Source of the DNA: Capsicum annuum
Taxonomy: Eukaryota > Streptophyta > Magnoliopsida > Solanales > Solanaceae
DNA: 64,000 nucleotides
NCBI RefSeq assembly: GCF_002878395.1
Contig: NW_025880663.1
Span: 45,344 to 109,343 of the forward strand
Reading direction: 5' to 3'
A program made the position numbers and the translations under genes. This document shows positions 48,171 through 59,447 of the stretch, piece by piece. Positions within the stretch are counted from its first letter, which is position 1, and each line of letters opens with the position of its first letter. The notes below the pieces were generated by a model, which ran no database searches, was not told the DNA's origin, and was given only the letters and a program-made list of their open reading frames with translations.

Positions 48171-48960
48171 CCACTGGAACTTGATTTTATTTCAATTCAC
48201 TCTTGGACATAAGAGATGCAATAGATGAAAATCCCTCAACAAACTAGCGGCAATAGCAATCCAAACCCAATAAACTCCGAATATCTAGCGGAGAGATAGG
48301 TCGGGGCCAGTTTCTCACTGCCTTAGTCTTTTGGGGATCAACTCTAATGCCATCACCAGAAATGATATGGCCAAGGAATGCATTTTATCTTAGCCAAAAT
48401 TCGTACTTAATGAATTTGGCGAATAGATGATGGTTTTTGAGAGTCTGCAATACTATTCTGAGATGGTCTACATGATCGTGTTCACTACAGGAGTAAACCA
48501 AAATATCATTTATGAAGACTATGATGAACATGTCCAAGTACTACTTGAACACACGGTTCATCAAATCCATGAAGGTTTCTGGGGCATTGGAAAAACCAAA
48601 GGACATGACTAAAAATTCAAAGTGACCATATTGAGTTCTGAAAGCGATTTTCAGGATGTCACATTCCCTGACTCTAAGCTGATGATAGCCTGATCTGAGG
48701 TCTATCTTAGAGAAATATATGGAACCCTAAAGTTGTTCAAATAAGTCATAAATTCTAGGAAGTGGATACTTGTTCTTAATCATAACTTTGTTTAACTGAC
48801 AGTAATCTATACATATTCTAAGGGGACCATATTTCTTATGAATGAATAAAAGTGGTGCGCCCCATGGGGACACAATGGGTATGATGAATCCCTTTTCTTA
48901 GAGATCCTTTAACTATTTCTTTAATTCTCTGAGTTCTGCATGTGCCATTCTATATGGTGG
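48171..48960 (-). pseudogene. Element F: reverse transcriptase, broken (FIND)
   Basis: On the minus strand the palm box near 48500-48540 reads [17 protein letters not shown], so the first catalytic Asp is Asn. The flanking text is readable in pieces: the [10 protein letters not shown] region (48650-48680), [18 protein letters not shown] (48560-48630), and the thumb with [20 protein letters not shown] near 48350-48410. It ends with QKTKAVRNWPRPISPLDIR (48270-48335). Several stops, so no long open frame. Confidence 0.8.
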
Positions 48961-49560
48961 AATAGATATAGGCTGAGCATCTGGAAGGAGATCAATTCTG
49001 AAATCAATTTCTTTTTTAGGAGAAACTCCTGGAAGATCTTCGAAAAACACATCTGGGAATTCACATGCTATTGATACGGATTCAAGAGTAGGGGTTTCTG
49101 AACTAGAGTCCTAGACTCGAATAAGATGATAGACACACCCCTTTGATATCATTCTTCTAGCCCGAAGGTAATAAACAAGCTAACCTCTAGGTACTAAAGT
49201 ACTACCCCTCCACTCTAGGATGATTTATTTGGAAACTAAAACTGGACAAATCTATTTCTGTAGTCAACTAAGGCATAGTAGAAATGAAGCCAATCCATGC
49301 TGAGAATGACATCAAAATTAGTCATCTCTAATTTGACTAAGTTTGCTGACATGACTTTTTGACATATCATAACTAAACAGTTCCTGTATACTCGCCGGGA
49401 TCGAGAAAGGCTATGCAAGAATTTTGGAACTAACTCTAAAATCATCTGCTATATAAGAAGTAACAAAGAATAAGAAAGCTCCTGGATCTAGAAAAGCGTA
49501 AACATGCAAATGATAAACTTGTAACATACCAGTGACCACATCAGGAGAATTTTCTTAATC
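48961..49560 (-). pseudogene. Element F: protease and PR-RT linker
   Basis: 49445-49236 reads KFLHSLSRSRRVYRNCLVMI, CQKVMSANLVKLEMTNFDVI and LSMDWLHFYYALVDYRNRFV (GMDWLH motif as SMDWLH). The active-site region lies at 49470-49500 in another frame (AFLDPGAF-like, DPG present). Linker: [20 protein letters not shown] and [20 protein letters not shown] between 49080 and 48960. Confidence 0.78.
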
Positions 49561-50733
49561 CTATTGGGACTAAATAACATAGACTCTATTTGGGTGCTGC
49601 CCACTGGTGGCATTGGATAATGCACCCTGCTGATTTGGGCGACCAGGCTGAGGTGGGGGACAGGTATACTGACTCTGCGAACCCATCTGAGGAAATTTTC
49701 CGAATCTATGGCCTGGCTTGCCATATCCTAAACACACATCATTGCTAACTCTGCAGATACCTCAGTGGTTTCTGCCACACTTCTGGCAAAGGGGATTGGT
49801 TTAGGCACTGCTAACACTGCCTTGGGACTTAGGGCCTGGTGCCCCATCTCGGTTGCCATCTCTAAATATTGGCACTGGGGCACTGGCTGAGGACGAAGCT
49901 GGAACAAAGGATTTTGGGCAGAACTGAGAATGATTTCCACCCTCTAGCTTTGGCTGAGAAAAACTAAAACTACTTGTCCTTGCTCTCTTGCTCTCCCACT
50001 TCTTCACTTTATTCTTAGCCTCTTCTATCTACTGAGCATGAACTATAAGCCTAGATATGTCCATCTCCTTTATCAGCATTGGGGTCCTGTACTCTTTAAC
50101 CATATTGCTAGACACCCCATTATACAAACTTACTTATCTTAGATCTGATATCTTCCACAACATATAGGGCATATCTGGCCAATAGAGTAAACTTGAGGGA
50201 ATACTCTTACACTATCATATTACCCTGCTTCAGGTTTATAAACTCTAAAACTTTTTCTTCCCTCAACTCTAGCGGTATGAACCTAGCTAGAAAAGCAAAT
50301 GCAAACTCCTCCCATTCCATAGGCTCTGTATCTGTAACCCTCTTTATTTTCTACTATTTGAACCATGAGTAAGCCACATCCTATAACTGATATATGGCCA
50401 ACTCAATGCTCTCAACAACAGTCACCCTTATTATATCAGTAACCTTCTACAACTGATTAAGAAATTCCTGAGGGACCTCATCTAACTTAGACCCAATAAA
50501 CGATGGAGGGTTCATTTGGGTGAAGTCCCTAATCATGGCAGCAGAAGTATTGTTTATTGGATTGGATGAAAAGGTAGCTGGGCATTCATTATGGGCTGCT
50601 ACAGAATGAGCTAGGGTGGTGAAGTTTGCTCTGAACTTGCGTAGGAGGCATGCTTTCCCAAAGGATCTAGATAGATGGGCTGAGGGGCTGACTGGCCTCC
50701 CATTCCTCTTCCTCGAGTCCTCTTTGGAGGCAT
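49561..50733 (-). pseudogene. Element F: gag
   Basis: Start ATG at 50733 (MPPKRTRGRGMGGQSAPQPI), then frameshifts. The capsid pieces are MIRDFTQMNPPSFIGSKLDE, VPQEFLNQL*, and, in 50440-50040, the EWEEFAFAFLARF, VLEFINLKQGNM and DMDISRLIVHAQ-like blocks. The nucleocapsid at 50007-49735 has RARTSSFSFSQPKLEGGNHS and two fingers: CQKCGRNH*GIC (stop inside) and VCLGYGKPGHRFGKFP, where the second and last Cys are Tyr and Phe. So RNA binding is lost. The ATG position matches A's gag start. Confidence 0.82.
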
Positions 50734-50937
50734 ATTCTATGAATGAAAGAGAATCTAGGATTAGAAATAGAGTATAACTGAAGCTCATGCTAACTCGCAC
50801 GATATGAATATTGAAATATGGGAAATTTTCCTAAAATATCCCGTAGCCTTTTGTCCATAAGTGTGGTGCGCAACACACCCATGTACAAGATTTTACTAGA
50901 TGCAGCTTTTAGACTTCCTTGGACTTTGTTGAACCTT

Positions 50938-50955
50938 AGGCTTTGATTCTAAGCT
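50938..50955 (-). other. Primer-binding site of element F (decayed)
   Basis: On the minus strand, after the LTR end GGGTGTTAAAA, CTTAGAATCAAAGCCTAAGG corresponds to TTGGTATCAGAGCCTAAGG with a few changes (Met-tRNA type). Confidence 0.55.
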
Positions 50956-51842
50956 TTTAACACCCTGAGTCTGTACCCCGAATGCTACACGGTGCTCACA
51001 ATCCTAAAGGACCACAAGCTAACCCATAACTGGTACTTCCTGCAATAACTGTGTATACATACTATAATGATTGTGTAAATAGGAAGAAACATATGCCATA
51101 AGGTTCCCATCTATAAATAAATCTGAATATAGTATCAAAATACCCAAACTGAATATAAGTACTGAAAAACTAAATAACTGTTTGAAAATACTCTAATCTA
51201 AAAAGCCTCTAACTATCTGAACTGTGGAGTTAATGGGACAAACCCCAAACTAACTCCATATACTAAAATAAAACTAAAGTACTATAAATAATAAGCATGT
51301 CCTCAAACTATGAGGACTCACCACTACCTTGAAAGCTGAGAATCTGAACTTCTAAGGGTGCTCTGGAGCCTGTACGTCTGAACCTATAATATAAGACATC
51401 ATAACTCAAAGTAAAGCATGCGATAGTACTTTGAATATACTGGTATCCTCAGTGAGGTAGGTTGAAATGCATGGGTTCATATGCATGCACAATAATAACT
51501 GAATAACATGAGTATGACTGAGTAAGAGTACATGCATGAAAACATAGACTGTAACTAAGATCATCCTAATACTAAGTACTGTATCTGGATACTAATAATT
51601 GATATTTGAGTTTATGAATACTGTATTACTGATTATATGAATGACTATATCTAACATTTCTGAATGTTGTGGAACCATATTGAGTTCCATAATGAGCTGA
51701 GTGACTATGCCTGATAGTCCTGAATCTGTAGAATTAAACTGAATTCTATTCTGAGATTGAGACTATAACTAATACTATGGGAGGTAATCATCAAACCAAC
51801 ATTCTTTTTCTAAACTTATTGGGGTCAAATATGTAACCCTAT
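50956..51842 (-). repeat. Element F: truncated 5' LTR
   Basis: Collinear with 43390-44280 (CACCCTGAGTCTGTACCCC, GAATGCTACACGGTGCTCAC, CTGGTATCCTCAGTGAGGTA) and stops at AACCCT (51842). The remaining 1.56 kb of the LTR is missing. The following text belongs to remnant J. Confidence 0.8.
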
Positions 51843-52114
51843 TTTAGATGTGTATTGGCTATAGTCGGGGGCATATCCTGATACTTTATTGGTATCCAGT
51901 TTTTGTTAGAGGCTTTGTAGATACTGTGGACATGGGTATTTTGGATGTTTTTAGATATTGACTCAATATATATTATTTTGTATTTTATCTTTTATTGATA
52001 TTCATCCATTGCTAGGTGTTGTTGGTTGTATGGGAATAGGCTCAAAGGGCAGTCTTCGATCCTCGGTGGACTTGGTATGCCCGTCATGGCCAGGCCCTGG
52101 TTCGGGTTGTGACA
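51843..52114 (+). repeat. LTR remnant J (3' end only)
   Basis: Contains GGCTATAGTCGGGGGCATAT, GGCTTTGTAGATACTGTGG, and ends TTCGGGTTGTGACA, a typical LTR terminus. It is followed not by a PBS but by C integrase, so it was a solo LTR in that gene whose left part went with the deletion that also removed F's right end. Confidence 0.6.
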
Positions 52115-52370
52115 TAGTCTATTTTCATTATCTACCTATATGTATCATTTTAGATCGGGGTTTGGTGTTTACTTCTAGATTCTAGAGAGATTTTCAAGAG
52201 TATTTGGGAACTCTGGTGGATCATAGCACAACCTTTAACTCCAAGATCAATTGGCAGTTAGAGCAGACTATTTATGTTCTTGGGGATATGCTCTGAGCCT
52301 GTGTTACTTATTTTGGAGGTTAGTTGGAGCAACACTTATCTTGGGTAGAGTTTTCTATTAATAATAGTAA
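52115..52370 (+). pseudogene. Element C: middle of integrase core
   Basis: Reads IVYFHYLPICIILDRGLVFT (second catalytic Asp), SRF*RDFQEYLGTLVDHSTT, FNSKINWQLEQTIYVLGDML (catalytic Glu kept in QLEQT), *ACVTYFGG*LEQHLSWVEF, SINNS. TAG and TGA stops replace TGG and CGA codons. Element G interrupts after the fifth base of the AGTAA duplication, and the protein continues with NHLSIKIKPF at 61871. Confidence 0.8.
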
Positions 52371-53321
52371 TGTAACGCCCGAATCTGGTACCTGGAATGC
52401 TACACAGTGCTCATGACCCAGAAGGACCACAAGCTAACCCATGACTGATATTTGTACCTAAACACTGCATAATATACTATATAGATATAAAAATAAAGGT
52501 TTTAAGGTCGTAAGGTTCAAAATTGAGACATAATATCTATTAAAATATAACATCTGGGTGGGGTATAAAATACCCCAAACAATTGAAATAATTTTCTGAA
52601 CATTTTAGTCTGAAAGCGTCTAAACTGTCTGAATAAGGAGTTGATGGGATATGTCTCCAACTAACTTCAACTACTAAAATAAATTAATTAATGATATAAT
52701 AAAGTAATGTTCATGTCCTTGAAGGATGAGGACTCACTGCTAACTCTGATTGCTGAGACTGGAATACTAATGATGCTCTGGAGCTCGTGCTTCTAAACCT
52801 ATGGTATAAAACACCATAGCACAAATGTGTCAGTATGTTTGAATGTACTGGTATGCATGCGAGGTAGGCTGAATGCAAAGGATTCACATGTATGAACTAT
52901 ACTAACTAACTAAATAACATGAACGTGAGAATACACGCATGAATACATAATAACTATAACTGAGTATAGGATAACATGATCACTGAATCTGAGTAGTGAT
53001 AACATAAGATACTGATAGCTGATGTAACTAATACTGAGTGACTGTATCTGACAGTCTAGGTTCTGATGGAAGTAGCTAAGTTTCGTACTGTTCTAAGTTG
53101 ACTGTATCAGAAAATCCAAAATTCTGTAGAACTATTTGAGTTCTATTACTGAGATTGAATGGTTGTATCTGACAGTCCTGATTCTTTTACTAAAAATGTG
53201 GGAGGTAGTCATCTAACCGACATACCCTAAATGAAGAAATATAGCTAAGTTGGGGTCCATTCTGTAACACCAATTAAAAGGGTGTCAATATTGCACCATT
53301 AGTAAGGACAAGCTGTGGGTG

Positions 53322-53490
53322 ACCCTCATCTGACAGTGTCCCCAAAAGAAAATGGCGGGACCGTCATCTGACAGTGTTTATCCACTTCATCAACCCTCAT
53401 CTGACAGTTTTGATGTCTTAACCTATGCTGGCTATATATTTTTGGAATGCAAGGATAACTTTTATGAATCACACCCTCATCTAACAGTGT
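53322..53490 (-). promoter_or_regulatory. Four-fold 18-nt box in G 3' LTR
   Basis: ACCCTCATCTGACAGTGT at 53322-53339, with variants at 53360-53377 (ACCGTCATCTG...), 53393-53410 (...CAGTTT) and 53473-53490 (...CTAACAGTGT). The role is unknown; repeated boxes in LTRs are often transcription-factor sites. Confidence 0.55.
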
Positions 53491-54283
53491 GTATTCCCAT
53501 CCTTGGGTCCACTCGGTGCTAATTCCTACTCCCATCTAAATAGACACTAAACATGGATTACTGAACTGAACTAGACTGAATTAACTGAGATTCATTAGCT
53601 GATGGAATATTACTGAGATTACTGAATTTCTGATATTTTTGAGATTACTGAGTTTACTGAGTCTTCCTGAGTCATATGACTGACTAAATTTCTATGAACA
53701 TGGCTTGATTGAGAGTATCTTGAAAACATGACACTGGCTCTAGGCACACAGCTAAATTGTTGGGTACAATTACCCCCAGGACTCAATAGCATGAAATTGA
53801 TAAAGCATGACTTTCTTGAATACATGACCAACATCACAATCTATAATATAATAAGTTGGAGATTTCATGAAGTAGAAGTTCTTAACCACCACAAGGGTTA
53901 CACATATATCCATAATTCACTGACTAAGGAATTTCATCAAACACTTTACATGTATGAACTTGTACATGAATGGGGATTTCATATTATCATACTAGTATGA
54001 CACTTTCCTTCACATAGGCATTTAATCAAACACATGGGGAGCAAGCTTTGGTTATACAATCCTCAACACATCTAATAATCATGGATACATCAATCAATGG
54101 GTAAATTTAGGGTTTATCATGATCATTATGCAAATCACCACACCATAGGGTTAATCATTGGTGTATGTAGTTTCAAACATGAATCAAAACCCCACAACAT
54201 CATGAACATGAATTTCAATTCAATGTAAATCATGAACATTCATAAATTCATAAATCTTGGAATTTGAAAAGAGATTTTTAAGC

Positions 54284-54308
54284 TTCATGGGTGAAAGGGA
54301 CCCATGAA
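54284..54308 (-). other. LTR leader hairpin (element G, 3' LTR), perfect stem
   Basis: On the minus strand TTCATGGGT/ACCCATGAA (9 pairs) with loop CCCTTTC. Pairs 2 and 3 differ from A on both arms. Confidence 0.75.
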
Positions 54309-54558
54309 TCAGCACATGACATGCTTGGGTTTTGAGTTTCTTAAAGTTCTTGGACTTGAAGAACTTGAATTTCCTAATTTCTTGAAGAAGGACTTGGATC
54401 TTGTTCTTGGGGATTATCTTTGAGAAAAAAATCCTAATTTGATGTTGTAGATGGATAATGAACTTATGAAACTTATTCTGATATAATTAGGGGTTAAAAT
54501 GAGTGAAAAAGACCCAAATACCCTTTTAAAAATGACTTTAAAATAATTGAACGAACTA

Positions 54559-54817
54559 TGTGACGGTAGGTACGATGGTCCATCACTAGGTCGACGGTCT
54601 GTTGGTCTTGACCATCGCACCTGGGCAGAATAGGGGTTCACTGTCTCTACTGTGATGGCTTGGGCAACGGTCCATTGCTAGCTCAATGGTCCATTGGCCT
54701 GAGCCATCACACTTAGGCAGAAGGTAGTCTCACTGCCTCCACTGTGATGGTTTGGATGATGGTTCGTCGCTAGCTCAACTATTCGTTGGCCCTGATTGTT
54801 GCACCTGGGCAATTTTG
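54559..54817 (-). repeat. 92-bp tandem repeat, 2.8 copies, in G 3' LTR
   Basis: Unit starts at 54559, 54651 and 54743, each with TGTGAYGG, a CGATGGTCCATC-like word and CCATCRCACCTGGGCAG. The other G LTR has 1.8 units. Confidence 0.85.
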
Positions 54818-55023
54818 ATAGCTTTCTGTAAAACAGTCATAACTTTATACCCCGACCAGATTTGGATGAAATTAGTATCATTGGAAAGCTAATTCAATTT
54901 CTCACATGACAAAAACTGAAAATCTTAAAAATTCCACGTATATAAAAGTGGATTCATCCTTCAAAGTAAGTTTCTAACACACTTGGGGTGATTTCAAGCT
55001 AGCTAGAAGTACGAGGCATTATA

Positions 55024-55399
55024 ATATCTCCCCTTTGAGAACATTCATCCTCGAATGAAACTGAGCAAGAGGGGAGAAGATAAGCTGACGTACATATTGA
55101 ACATGAATGAATGGAACACGGTTTCATGACTGACATGACTAATAACTGAATATATCATACCGAACATACATATCTGATGCATGTGTGGCTGATTCATGAA
55201 TGCATGACTAGGTGTTCTGATGAACCAAGGTTCTCACAATAAGAATGCATGATTATATAACTGAACTGACATATGAATGCATGACTGAATATGGAATGGT
55301 ACTTAATACCATGTTTATAATGGAATTCTGAGCATGAACTTCATACTAAGTTTGTAACTAAAATCTGAACATGAAACTGAATAAGCTTAAGGAGAACTG
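55024..55399 (-). other. Element G: polypurine tract and 3' untranslated region
   Basis: On the minus strand TTCTCAAAGGGGAGATAT abuts the LTR and contains the purine-rich AAAGGGGAGA. The rest is non-coding. Confidence 0.65.
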
Positions 55400-55932
55400 T
55401 TACCTTGTGCTAGGTTTGAGTTTACGGGGAAGAGTTGAGGATACTTGGTACATATGTTTGCTTCTGCTTCCCAGGTAGCTTTCTCAATGTACTGATTCTG
55501 TCAAAGAACTTTGACTAGAGGGACTACTTTGTTCCTCAGTCTGCGAGTCTGATAGTCAAGAATTTTGATTGGAATTTCTTTATAAGAGAGGCCATTACGA
55601 ATATCAATGCTCAGAATAGGGACTACAACTGCTGGGTTACCTATGCACTTCTTGAGCAAAGAGACATGGAAGACTAGATGAACTGAGGCTAGATCTAAAG
55701 GCAATTCGAGCTCATAGGCTACTTTGCCAAAACGATTGATAATTTTAAAGGGACCAACATATCGGGGACTGAGTTTTCCCTTCTTGCCAAATCTCTTCAC
55801 TCCCTTCATGGGAAATATCCTTTGATAGATAAAGTCACTAATCTTGAACTCGAGATCGTTTACTGAACACACATGAATGGGAACATAAGAACATGACTTA
55901 GTCTGTAATGAGTGACATGGACTGAGTATCAT
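55400..55932 (-). pseudogene. Element G: integrase C-terminus and chromodomain tail
   Basis: One open frame to 55501: [76 protein letters not shown], then [20 protein letters not shown] and LVKVL. A stop follows (TGA/CAG area), then NQYIEKATWEAEANICTKYP. It is the least damaged C-terminal module in the window. Upstream of it the integrase core is missing: the frame enters unrelated text after about 55878. Confidence 0.85.
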
Positions 55933-56248
55933 GAACTAAACTGAGCCACTGCGTACATGGCTTACAGTTGAGATTAGAGCTTGAAGGTCCACCTATAAGT
56001 ACCCACTACTCCAAGCTAGGTTTCTTAAATAAAAAGGGAATGACATGTTTAGGTAATGAAAGAATGGGAACATAAGAACATGAATTAGTCTATAATAAGT
56101 GACATAGACTGAGTATCATGAACTAAACTGAGCCACTGCGTACATGGCTTACGGCTGAGATTAGAGCTTGAAGGTCCACCTATAAGTACCCACTACTCCA
56201 AGCTAGGTTTCTTAAATAAAAAGGGAATGACATGTTTAGGTAATGAAA
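55875..56248. repeat. 187-bp tandem direct duplication inside G
   Basis: Two adjacent copies with few differences (for example GACTTAGTCTGTAATGAG / AATTAGTCTATAATAAG, TACAGTTGAG / TACGGCTGAG). The unit includes CCACTGCGTACATGGCTTAC and CACTACTCCAAGCTAGG. Confidence 0.9.
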
Positions 56249-57559
56249 GTTCTTGGGATTATAGTGTATCTCCCCCTTGGGACACTATGTGCCTCATAGA
56301 ATACTGACTTGGCCGAGATACTGAGGAGAGACTGGAATGATGCACAGGGCATCCATGAATGGAATCACAACTGAATATCTAAGATCTGAGACTGTGTCAT
56401 GAAACATGAACTGAGATAAACACTCAACTGCTTGATTGGTCCATCTTAGGATGGTTACATCCATGATACTTCGAATAGTGCTACTAGCTAGACAAAATAG
56501 GAAAATATATGTACTTGTCCATCTGACTATCAAACTGAAGTACTGGTTGTTCAAAATAATTCCTACTGGCTGACTCATCTGATCTGCTGACTAACTGATG
56601 GCTGAGTACTGGGCATGTAAGATTAAACTGTACTTAGTTTGAATAACTGAACAGAGAATATAGAGTTTTTATGAATATGAGAAAGAGACTAACTGAGTAA
56701 CATGAGATAGCTGAGCATGAATTCATAAAATACTTATATTTTCTGAGAATAAAAGACCAAGCGTATAACATGATTCAGAAATATTCTGTAAGTTGAGGTA
56801 CTGAAATACTGATAACATGCATAACTGATAACTACACATTATGGTTAAGTAAACCCAAAATTGGACTGCGATACTGATCTGATTTCTAAACTGAGGCTAA
56901 GGCTGGCACTTTATCTAAGACTGTAGCAGAGACTGCAACTAAATCTATAATTGAGACTCATAATGGGACTGAATGCTGGTTTCTGATAATTGAGGTTTAG
57001 ACTGGTACTAAAGTATTGAATTCTGATGGCTAAGTAATTGATGATTGAAAGCCATTGTCCTATAGGACTATCTGAGTCCTTTACTGAATACCAATTACTG
57101 AACTGACACTTTAACTGAGGCCTATGGGATAGAACATTGACGCCAAAGATTCACTGATAGATCTAAACTGAGGGTATACGTGACATAACCTGAGTTTGGC
57201 TGATCACTAAGAGTGGAACATGAGTCATGTGGGCTGAGCATACTGTAAATCACGACATGAGTTCATGAGTCGTGAGCTACATGACCAGAGTCTGAAAGTT
57301 CTATATTTATGGGACATAATCCATACTATTGAGTAAACTGGAACTCCTTGTACTAGGAACTTGAAACGCATATGATTATATGGAAGGTACATAAATATAA
57401 GTTGTGTTCATGGAACATGATTCGTATAGCAGAGTAAACTGGGACTCCTTATAATGGGAACTGAAATCATATATGATTTTCACTAATGTGCACAAATATG
57501 TGCGATGATCATGGAGCTGACAGGTAGGACATGAATAGATATCATGATACTTGATTGGT
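55878..57559 (-). other. Element G: unrelated 1.6-kb non-coding segment in place of RH and integrase core
   Basis: No polyprotein motif in either strand. It contains a 187-bp direct duplication (55875-56061, 56062-56248), then TGTATCTCCCCCTTGGGACAC at 56266, which resembles the polypurine tract/3' UTR text of F and G. CTGA-rich text follows to 57200, then an imperfect pair of about 105-bp repeats (57311-57520). It looks like a 3' fragment of a related LTR element joined in, but the source is not in the window. Confidence 0.5.
57311..57520. repeat. Imperfect ~105-bp repeat pair inside G
   Basis: Shared words in order: GAGTAAACTGGAACTCCTT / GAGTAAACTGGGACTCCTT, GGAACTTGAAA / GGGAACTGAAA, CATATGATT, TACATAAATAT / CACAAATATGTG, GTTCATGGA / GATCATGGA. 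Confidence 0.65.
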
Positions 57560-58036
57560 TTTAAGGATCTATAATACTATTCTGAGATGGTCTGTCTAAT
57601 TATGTTCACTGCGGGAATAGACGAGGATGACATCTATAAAGATTATGATGAATATGTACAAGTACTGCTTGAACACATGGTTCATCAAGTCCATGAACGC
57701 TTCTGGGGTATTGGTAAGATGAAAGGACATGAATAAGAATTCGAAGTGGACGTACCAAGTTCTAAAAGCTGTCCTTAGAATGTCATATTCTCTAACTCTG
57801 AGTTCATGATCGCCTGATCTGATGTCTATCTTAGAGAAACAACTGGCATCGTAAAGTTGGCCAAATATGTCATTGATTTTGGGAAGTGGCTACTTGTTCA
57901 TAACCGTGACTTTATTGAGCTGACAGTAGTCTATACACATTCTGAGAGAGCAGTCTTTCTTGCACATAAATAAGACTGGTGCGCCCCACGAGGACATACT
58001 GGGTCTGATAAAACCCTTATCTAGGAGATCTTTCAA
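57560..58036 (-). pseudogene. Element G: reverse transcriptase, truncated and broken (FIDV)
   Basis: Minus-strand frames give, near 57980-57880, the [15 protein letters not shown] block; at 57770-57700, the [20 protein letters not shown] block; and at 57660-57610, [24 protein letters not shown] is FIDV, so a catalytic Asp is lost. The reading ends after the start of HLRIVL*ILK, where the 1.6-kb non-coding segment begins. Thumb and RNase H are absent. Confidence 0.8.
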
Positions 58037-58690
58037 CTAATCTTTCAATTCTCTGAGTTCTGCTAGTGCCATTTTGTCTGACAAAATAGATATGGGTTTA
58101 GTATCTGGAAGAAGGTCTATGCCGAAGTCTATTTCCCTTTCGGGAGAAATTTTGGAAAGATCTTTGGGAAAGACATTAGAATATTCATTCACTACTGGGA
58201 CTGATCCGCGACTGGGAGTTTTTGAACTAAAGTCCTTAACTCGAACAAGATGATAGACATATCCCTTAGATATCATTTTTTGTGCCTAAAGGTAGGAAAC
58301 AAGCTGACCTCTTAAAACTAAAATACTACACTTCCACTCTAGGATGGGTTCATTCAGGAACTGAAACTGGAAAACTCTATTTCTGTAGTCGACTATGGCA
58401 TAGCAGGAATGAAGCCAATCCTTGCTGAGAATGACATCGAAATCAATCATCTTGAATTCAACTAAGTCTGCTGAAGTCACTTTTTGAGATACTATAATCG
58501 GATAGTTCCTGTATACCCATTGGGCTATGATAGTTTTACCCACTGGGGTAGAGATTGAGAAGGGTTCTTCTAGAATTTTAGGACTGTTTCCAAAATCAAC
58601 TACTATATAGGGAGTACCAAAATACAAAGAAGCTCCTGGATCTAGCAAGGCGTAAACATGTACATGAAAGATCTATATCATACCAGTAAC
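58037..58690 (-). pseudogene. Element G: protease and PR-RT linker
   Basis: 58648-58286 is open for 120 residues: MLDPGASLYFGTPYIVVDFG (active-site DPGA intact), LEEPFSISTPVGKTIIAQWV, YRNYPIIVSQKVTSADLVEF, DFDVILSKDWLHSCYAIVDY and RNRVFQFQFLNEPILEWK. After a stop, 58276-58037: [60 protein letters not shown] and [12 protein letters not shown]. Of the G genes this is the best kept. Confidence 0.87.
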
Positions 58691-59221
58691 CACATTAAGA
58701 GAATTTTCCTGATCCTGTCGGGACTGGAGAGTATAGAGTCTATTTAGGCGTTGCCCACTGGTAGCACTGGAGGTGCAACCCTACTGATTTGGGCAATCGG
58801 ACTAAGCTAAGAAATAGCTACGCTAACCTTGAAAACTTGACTGGGGACAATCTCTGACTCTGTGGCCTGGCTTTCCATATTCGAAACAGACATCGTTGCT
58901 GGCTCTGTAAATACCCTTGTGGATTTTACCATAAGTCTAACAAAGGGGATGGGTTCAGGCACTACTAACACTGCCCTGAGGTTTAGGGCTTGGTGCCCTA
59001 TCCCTGTTGCCGTCTCTGAATTTCAGCACTAGAGCACCGGCTGAAGAAGGGGCCGGGACAACAGCCTGCTAATTGCTCTGAGCTACTACCAATTAAGGTA
59101 AAGTGAGAGAGTTGGTTCTGATATCTCCATGAAAGGTATGCTTGTCCAGGGAATATGCCTGAATGGGCGAAGGTACTAACAGTTTCTGGTTCTTCTTTTG
59201 TTAGCCCTTTTTGGGAGACAT
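58691..59221 (-). pseudogene. Element G: gag with capsid deleted
   Basis: ATG at 59221 (MSPKKG, then a stop), at the position of the gag start in F and A. Instead of about 1 kb of capsid there is only a short hinge (SNSLTLP, GALVLKFRDGNRDRAPSPKP). The nucleocapsid follows near 58930-58860: CxxYGKIHKGIYRASNDVCF and EYGKPGHRVRDCP. The second finger has Tyr for its second Cys, as in F. The capsid loss would prevent particle formation. Confidence 0.75.
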
Positions 59222-59429
59222 ATTCAGTAAATGAAATGGGAAAAAAAGATTAGAATGGAAGTATACATTTGAGCTTATGCTCAATAGCATGACATAAATA
59301 CTGAAATAAGTAAAACTGTTCCTAAAACATCTCATAGCCTCCTATCCAAAAGTGTCGTGCACAACACACCCATACATAAGACTCTACTAGATACAGATTT
59401 TTAGACTTCCTAGGACACTGTTGAACCTT

Positions 59430-59447
59430 AGGCTCTAATATCAAGTT
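59430..59447 (-). other. Primer-binding site of element G (partly decayed)
   Basis: On the minus strand, following the LTR end TTATA, ACTTGATATTAGAGCCTAAG corresponds to the Met-tRNA PBS TTGGTATTAGAGCC. Confidence 0.65.

Larger units (their letters stand above)
43387..51842 (-). mobile_element. Element F: chromovirus-like Ty3/gypsy retrotransposon (5' LTR truncated)
   Basis: Minus-strand element with a complete 3' LTR (43387-45835), pol and gag in order, and a 5' LTR truncated after 887 bp (50956-51842). It is inserted in C integrase (left flank TGACC). The right end is lost, so the target duplication cannot be tested. Its proteins match A, G and K in motif order and belong to the same chromovirus group, but its LTR is a different family, nearest to G's. 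Confidence 0.8.
52371..55023 (-). repeat. Element G: 3' LTR
   Basis: 2653 bp; plus-strand ends TGTAACGCCCGAATCTG and ACGAGGCATTATA (CA decayed to TA). It contains four ACCCTCATCTGACAGTGT-type boxes (53322-53490), the leader hairpin 54284-54308, and a 92-bp tandem array of 2.8 units (54559-54817). Confidence 0.88.

Noticed and set aside
53322..53490. Four spaced 18-nt boxes as a CRISPR-like array
   Set aside because: Spacers are irregular (20-62 bp) and conserved between the two LTRs; context is a plant LTR.
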